Shown one piece after another: positions 15,325 through 18,944 of a stretch of 18,944 bases of DNA; position 1 is the first letter of the stretch, and each line of letters begins with the position of its first letter. The notes under the pieces were generated by a model. It searched no databases. It was given only the letters and a program-made list of their open reading frames with translations, and was not told the origin of the DNA. Position numbers and translations under genes: made by a program. Origin of the DNA: Acidobacteriota bacterium (lineage in GTDB: Bacteria > Acidobacteriota > Blastocatellia > Pyrinomonadales > Pyrinomonadaceae). Location: the NCBI GenBank assembly GCA_024640445.1, contig JAHEEZ010000046.1, positions 1 to 18,944 of the forward strand, written 5' to 3'.

Positions 15325-16301
15325 TTGTTTTCTGCCCGCGCCCTTTCCAGGATTCTTGCGGCTTCCTTTTCCATCCCCAGCTTTTTGTATGAATTGTAGA
15401 GATACTGATACATCACCTGCTTTTCTGCCAGACTCTTAGCGTCCGGAAGCAGTTCGTTCGTAAGATCGATCACTTTCCGAAAATCGTTCGCCTTCCAAGC
15501 CTGTTCAAGCAAAATCTTCTTTTCAACGATCTTGCTTTCGGCGCGGTCCCGCTCGGCGGATTCTTCCTGTTCGGTGTAGGCTTTTTTCGCGAACTCCTCC
15601 GCTTTCTGAGCATTTCCCATCTCCCTGTAAACCTGACTCAGCGTATTGTTTGTGGTGATGTGGTTCGGGTCGATCCCCTCCGCGATCTTAAGCGTTTCGA
15701 GTGCTTTCTCAAGCTTATTCTGGCGATAATAGACTATCCCCCGCAAAGATATCTCCGGCGCCAGTTTCTTCTCAAGTATCTGGTCCCAGACTGCGTCGAA
15801 GTTCTCCGCCGATCTGTCCAGTTCGCCGAGCCTAAGGTACGAAAGTCCCGCTAGCCCCCGGAGTTCGAGGTTCTTAGGATCGGCATTCACGAGCGGATCG
15901 AGCAACTCTGCCGCTTTCGCGAACTGGCCGGACTCGACATACAACGTGGCAAGGGTCTTCCGGTCTTCCGGCGATGCGGGAATCTTTCCGTCCCTGAGGA
16001 GAAACTTCTCGAGCGCTTGAAGGTCATTCCGATATATGAGTGCCGATTTGTAGTAATTCAGCACGGTCGGTGAGTTCGGATATTTCTCCCTGAGCTTTTT
16101 CAGTTCCTCAAATCCGGCATTTGAAACGTTTCTTTGGGCCGCCGTCTCCGCGTTTAGCTGGCGCAACGTTTCCTGTGCCTGGCGGTCGTTCTTGAGCGCG
16201 GCCTCGTCCTTTTCCGCCGGGCTAGCGCAACCTGCGTTCCAAAATGCGGCCGCGATCAAGAGCACACCCGCCGCCGTCCTAATTGTTTGGGAACCGCACA
16301 T
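15321..16301 (-). CDS. TPR-repeat lipoprotein
   Basis: The 326-residue protein has a signal peptide with lipobox FWNAGC (lipid Cys25). At least five TPR-like helix pairs can be read: about 67-100, 112-145 (TLYVESGQFAKAAELLDPLV), 146-179 (GLSYLRLGELDRSAENFDAV), 184-216 (GIVYYRQNKLEKALETLKIA), and 218-245, with a last one near 296-323. A charged Glu/Arg/Lys helix lies at about 245-268. It is likely a protein-binding scaffold facing the periplasm. It is translationally coupled to the following FG-GAP/ASPIC lipoprotein gene. A strong hairpin stands six bases before the start codon. The next gene carries its own TPRs fused to FG-GAP, suggesting that TPR and propeller modules work together. Confidence 0.87.
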   Translation of the reverse strand: MCGSQTIRTAAGVLLIAAAFWNAGCASPAEKDEAALKNDRQAQETLRQLNAETAAQRNVSNAGFEELKKLREKYPNSPTVLNYYKSALIYRNDLQALEKFLLRDGKIPASPEDRKTLATLYVESGQFAKAAELLDPLVNADPKNLELRGLAGLSYLRLGELDRSAENFDAVWDQILEKKLAPEISLRGIVYYRQNKLEKALETLKIAEGIDPNHITTNNTLSQVYREMGNAQKAEEFAKKAYTEQEESAERDRAESKIVEKKILLEQAWKANDFRKVIDLTNELLPDAKSLAEKQVMYQYLYNSYKKLGMEKEAARILERARAENK

Positions 16302-16307
16302 AAACAG

Positions 16308-16333
16308 TCGGGGAAGACCTGTGCCTCCCCCGA
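16308..16333 (-). terminator. Hairpin between the acyl-CoA dehydrogenase and TPR lipoprotein genes
   Basis: The transcript forms a 9-bp stem (TCGGGGGAG with CTTCCCCGA, one G-U pair) around an 8-base loop. It is followed by CTGTTT and then the ATG at 16301. It may end the acyl-CoA dehydrogenase message or hinder ribosome access to the lipoprotein start; the short U-run makes terminator function uncertain. Confidence 0.45.
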
Positions 16334-16366
16334 TATATTGATCGGACCTGTCCTAAAAACTCTGCC

Positions 16367-17509
16367 TCAGTCGCCCAAGAGCTGCTTTGCGATCACAAGC
16401 CTCTGGATCTCGCTCGTGCCTTCGCCGATCGTGCAGAGCTTGGCGTCGCGCCAGTACTTTTCGGCCGGATAATCTTTCGTGTATCCGTATCCGCCGTGGA
16501 TCTGAACCGATTCTTCCGCGACGGCGACAGCGGTCTCCGAAGCGAAAACCTTTGCCATCGCTGATTGCTTGGTTACTTTCTTGCCGTTGTCTTTGAGGAA
16601 CGCCGCCTGGAGGGTGAGCAGGCGGGCGGCCTCGATGCGGGTCGCCATATCCGAAAGCTTGAACTGGGTGGCCTGGAACTTCGCTATCGGCCTGCCGAAC
16701 TGCTCGCGCTCTTTCGCGTACCTAATCGCCGCCTCGTAAGCGCCCTGCGCGATGCCGACCGACAAAGCAGCGATCGAGATCCGGCCTCCGTCAAGAATGT
16801 TCATCGACTGCAGAAATCCTTCGCCTTCGTTTCCAAGAAGATTCTCTTCCGGCACGTAACAGTCTTCGAATACAACTGAAGCAGTTTCGGACGCCCGCAT
16901 TCCCAGCTTGTTTTCCTTCTTGTCCGACCTGAAGCCTTCCATCGACTTGTCGAAAATGAACGCTGAAATGCCGCGGTTTCCTTTCTCTTTGTCGGTCACA
17001 GCGACAGCAACGCAAACCTCGCAAGCGATGGCGTGCGTAATGAAGTTCTTCGAGCCGTTGACCTTGTAGCCGCCGTTGCTCTTGACCGCCATCGAGCGCG
17101 TTCCGCTCGCATCGCTGCCGGCCTGCGCTTCAGTCAGTCCCCAGGCGCCCCAGCTTTCTCCCTGAACCAGCGGAACCAGGTACTTCTGCTTCTGGTCCTC
17201 GGTTCCGAAAGTGAAAATGTGATTTGAGCAGAGTGAGTTGTGTGCCGCTACGCTGAGGCCGACGGAACCGCATACGCGGCCGAGTTCTTCAATAATGGTC
17301 GCGTATTCGACGTAGCCCATTCCTGCTCCGCCGTATTCTTCCGGGAAGATGATACCCATCAGGCCGAGTTCCGCGAGTTGTGGCCTTAGTTCGTCAAAGA
17401 AATGCTGCGATTCGTCCCATTCAAGCACGTGCGGCCCGACCTCGCTTTCGGCAAACTCCCTTATGCTCGCCTTTATCTGTTCCTGTTCATCGTTGAGCTG
17501 AAAATTCAT
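16367..17509 (-). CDS. Acyl-CoA dehydrogenase
   Basis: The 380-residue flavoenzyme oxidises an acyl-CoA to the 2,3-enoyl-CoA, passing electrons to ETF. It has the normal three-part fold: an N-terminal helical domain (1-120), a middle beta domain containing WGLTEAQAGSDASGT at about 122-136 (FAD and substrate loops), and a C-terminal helical domain with QIHGGYGYTKDYP and the active-site segment IGEGTSEIQR at 361-370. Glu363 is the catalytic base in the position used by short-chain and butyryl-type enzymes. Chain-length preference cannot be fixed from sequence alone; short or branched substrates are likely. It may act with the methylmalonyl-CoA genes in the window, but they are 10 kb away. The ribosome-binding site is weak. 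Confidence 0.93.
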   Translation of the reverse strand: MNFQLNDEQEQIKASIREFAESEVGPHVLEWDESQHFFDELRPQLAELGLMGIIFPEEYGGAGMGYVEYATIIEELGRVCGSVGLSVAAHNSLCSNHIFTFGTEDQKQKYLVPLVQGESWGAWGLTEAQAGSDASGTRSMAVKSNGGYKVNGSKNFITHAIACEVCVAVAVTDKEKGNRGISAFIFDKSMEGFRSDKKENKLGMRASETASVVFEDCYVPEENLLGNEGEGFLQSMNILDGGRISIAALSVGIAQGAYEAAIRYAKEREQFGRPIAKFQATQFKLSDMATRIEAARLLTLQAAFLKDNGKKVTKQSAMAKVFASETAVAVAEESVQIHGGYGYTKDYPAEKYWRDAKLCTIGEGTSEIQRLVIAKQLLGD

Positions 17510-17592
17510 ATCAATTTGTGGCTTAAAAAGTGGATTTTTGATGTGGAACTAGATTATCAGACAAGAATGGTCAGAGAAAGCGCGGTCTCAGG

Positions 17593-18357
17593 CTACTTGC
17601 GGCCTGTAGCGGCCCTCGGTTTGAAGGCCATCAGGCGCTGGACTTCAGCGGCAGTCATCTCACGAAATTTGCCTAACTGCAGGGTTCCCACTCCGACAGT
17701 TCCGATCGCCCTGCGGCGGAGTTTTACCACGGAGAAATTGATCGTGTCGAACATCTTGCGGATCTGCTGATTGTGGCCCTCAAGAAGAGTGACCTCGAAC
17801 CACGCGTTGGTTTTTGTAGCTCGCAGTTCCTTTACTTCGCAGGGAGCCGTGCGGAATCCGTCTTCAAGCAGGATGCCTCTGCGGAGTTTGGCGATCGCGG
17901 GTTCTGGAGGAAGTCCCTTTACCTTTACTTCGTAAACCTTCGGGATGGCGCGGCTGGATGATACGTGGTTCGCGAATTTGCCGTCATTTGTGAGGATTAA
18001 AAGTCCTTCGGTGTTGAAGTCCAGTCTTCCGACGGGAAAGAGTTTCCCCAACGTTTCCGGGATGTAATCCATCACCAGAGGCCGGTTTTCGGGGTCTGAT
18101 ACGCTCGAAAGACAGCCCTTCGGTTTGTTGAGGAGGAGATATATGTCCTTCCGCTGTTCGAGTTTGGGATTGATCAGTTTGCCGCGAACCTTGATGTGGT
18201 CGGTTTCGGGATCGGCCTTTGTGCCCATTTCCGTGACGACCTTGCCGTTGACGGTCACGGCACCCTCCGCGATCAATTTTTCGGATGCTCTCCGCGACGC
18301 GATCCCCGCCTGGGCGATCAGTTTTTGTAATCTATCTTTCATCCTTTCAATGCTCAT
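17593..18357 (-). CDS. rluB: 23S rRNA pseudouridine synthase, RluB/RsuA family
   Basis: The 254-residue protein has an S4 RNA-binding domain (about 8-65, LQKLIAQAGIASRRASEKLI) followed by the RsuA/RluB catalytic domain. The catalytic Asp113 lies in GRLDFNTEGLLILTNDG, and HNQQIRKMFD near 193-203 is the second family signature. It would isomerise a uridine in helix 89 of 23S rRNA if it is RluB proper. The annotated ATG (18355-18357) lies inside heptamer repeats; family members usually begin at the next Met (MKDRLQKLI, ATG 18340-18342), so the first five residues may be repeat-derived. scpB-rluB adjacency is common in bacteria, here interrupted by one gene. Confidence 0.92.
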   Translation of the reverse strand: MSIERMKDRLQKLIAQAGIASRRASEKLIAEGAVTVNGKVVTEMGTKADPETDHIKVRGKLINPKLEQRKDIYLLLNKPKGCLSSVSDPENRPLVMDYIPETLGKLFPVGRLDFNTEGLLILTNDGKFANHVSSSRAIPKVYEVKVKGLPPEPAIAKLRRGILLEDGFRTAPCEVKELRATKTNAWFEVTLLEGHNQQIRKMFDTINFSVVKLRRRAIGTVGVGTLQLGKFREMTAAEVQRLMAFKPRAATGRK

Positions 18358-18377
18358 TGTTCATCGATCAACGATCA
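18343..18377. repeat. Heptamer repeats at the rluB start
   Basis: Five consecutive 7-base units are visible on the minus strand: TGATCGT, TGATCGA, TGAACAA, TGAGCAT and TGAAAGG. They contain the annotated rluB start codon. They share the TGAnCnn pattern with units at 18792-18826 and 7261-7337. Part of this block (18366-18382) is the inverted copy of 18795-18811, matching at 16 of 17 bases. Confidence 0.65.
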
Positions 18378-18388
18378 ATGAATGCGTG

Positions 18389-18745
18389 TTACCTCGGAGT
18401 TCGAGTTTTTTTCAAAATTGAGAACAATATTTTTCCTAACTCGTCTGCATCAGCGAAGACACTTTGATACGACTTTGTGTCGATGAAATCGGTTTCATGC
18501 AGAAGATCCAACCAATACTTGGTTTCCAGACATTCTTTATAGGCAATCCCGATCTTGTTCGCGAAATCTTTGCGAGACACCGCTCCGTCAGCCTCCGCAA
18601 CGTTTGCCCCGATCGATGTTCCGCTTCTCAAAAGTTGCTTTGACAGAACATACTCTCGCTTGTTTTTGATCAGGAACCTGTAAGCCTTAACAACTCGAAC
18701 TGCAAACGCAAAAGATTTCAGGTAAACGACATTGTCTTTCTTCAT
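18389..18745 (-). CDS. Four-helix-bundle protein of the S23/Avd-like family
   Basis: The 118-residue basic helical protein carries the family hallmark LLRSGTSIGANVAEADGA at about 38-55, followed by KDFANKIGIAYKECLETKYWL. This S23-like family was first seen inside 23S rRNA intervening sequences and includes Avd, the accessory protein of diversity-generating retroelements. Nucleic-acid binding is likely, but the general function is unknown. I use the ATG at 18743-18745, which starts the conserved part (MKKDNVVYLKSFAFAVRVVK); the open frame continues to a TTG at 18778. No reverse transcriptase or rRNA is nearby. It separates scpB from rluB, is visibly more A+T-rich than its neighbours, and has heptamer repeats on both sides. 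Confidence 0.88.
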   Translation of the reverse strand: MKKDNVVYLKSFAFAVRVVKAYRFLIKNKREYVLSKQLLRSGTSIGANVAEADGAVSRKDFANKIGIAYKECLETKYWLDLLHETDFIDTKSYQSVFADADELGKILFSILKKTRTPR

Positions 18746-18791
18746 TTCGGTGGTGAGGTCCTTAATGAAAGTATTCAATTGTAACAGCTAA

Positions 18792-18826
18792 GTCTTCATT
18801 GATCGTTGGTCAATGATCATTGGTCA
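18792..18826. repeat. Heptamer repeats at the scpB stop codon
   Basis: On the minus strand five units follow one another: TGACCAA, TGATCAT, TGACCAA, CGATCAA and TGAAGAC. The first TGA is the scpB stop. The 17 bases 18795-18811 are an inverted copy (16 of 17) of 18366-18382, so the four-helix-bundle gene is framed by inverted termini. Confidence 0.7.
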
Positions 18827-18944
18827 TTGAACCAGGTCTTCAAAATCCTCAATGCTCGGCAACTCGGAGAGGTCCTTCAGACCGAACTGGATCAGGAAAT
18901 CGCGGGAGGTGCCGTACTGCATCGGCTTGCCGACCGTGTCTTTG
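18824..18944 (-). CDS. scpB: Segregation and condensation protein B, C-terminal fragment
   Basis: The last 39 codons are in the window and read KDTVGKPMQYGTSRDFLIQF, then GLKDLSELPSIEDFEDLVQ. The block GKPxxYGTSxxFLxxFGLxxLxxLP is the diagnostic C-terminal winged-helix end of ScpB, the kleisin-associated partner of ScpA and SMC in chromosome condensation. The upstream part lies outside. Its stop codon falls at the first heptamer of a repeat block. scpB normally adjoins rluB, which here begins about 470 bp further on. Confidence 0.9.
   Translation of the reverse strand, partial: KDTVGKPMQYGTSRDFLIQFGLKDLSELPSIEDFEDLVQ

Noticed and set aside
18389..18745. Diversity-generating retroelement accessory gene (Avd)
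   Set aside because: No reverse transcriptase, template repeat or variable repeat is visible nearby; the four-helix-bundle family is broader than Avd.

Overview
All sixteen coding regions I can support lie on the minus strand, so the window reads from high to low coordinates: scpB (partial), a four-helix-bundle gene, rluB, an acyl-CoA dehydrogenase, five exported or membrane proteins built on TPR, FG-GAP and ASPIC/UnbV domains, a DinB-family gene, meaB-mce, a zinc-ribbon/parvulin protein, an MBL-fold hydrolase, mtnP, a small TPR-like protein, a VOC protein, and the first 30 codons of a PfkB-type sugar kinase. No rRNA, tRNA, phage, IS or CRISPR is visible. Moderately high GC, stacked CRTAC1/ASPIC proteins, a CPxC zinc-ribbon parvulin and many short intergenic repeats suggest Acidobacteriota, perhaps a Blastocatellia/Pyrinomonas-like lineage. 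This is inference from gene content, not a database result.

Region 18.9-16.4 kb: scpB and rluB, commonly neighbours in bacteria, are separated here by a short, A+T-richer four-helix-bundle gene bordered by heptamer repeats. An ordinary acyl-CoA dehydrogenase follows.

Region 16.3-7.3 kb is the most unusual part. It encodes a TPR lipoprotein, a seven-repeat FG-GAP/ASPIC lipoprotein translationally coupled to it, a 1125-residue lipoprotein fusing TPRs, an FG-GAP propeller, an ASPIC-like domain and a 430-residue C-terminal region, a second seven-repeat ASPIC protein with an N-terminal anchor, and a polytopic RnfD/NqrB-like protein. The last two match the domain types of UnbV and UnbU, known from enediyne warhead cassettes, yet no polyketide synthase is present. 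The set looks like a cell-surface complex of unknown purpose.

Region 7.3-0 kb is mostly metabolic: methylmalonyl-CoA handling (MeaB, epimerase) and 5'-methylthioadenosine salvage (MtnP, with a PfkB kinase nearby), plus an envelope foldase.

Intergenic DNA carries several repeat families: TGAnCnn heptamers at three gene ends (one supplies the stop codon of the UnbU-like gene, one the annotated start of rluB), three hairpin-CTAAACG modules, a 26-bp inverted repeat of ACAGGATNN nonamers, and a 23-bp imperfect inverted repeat.
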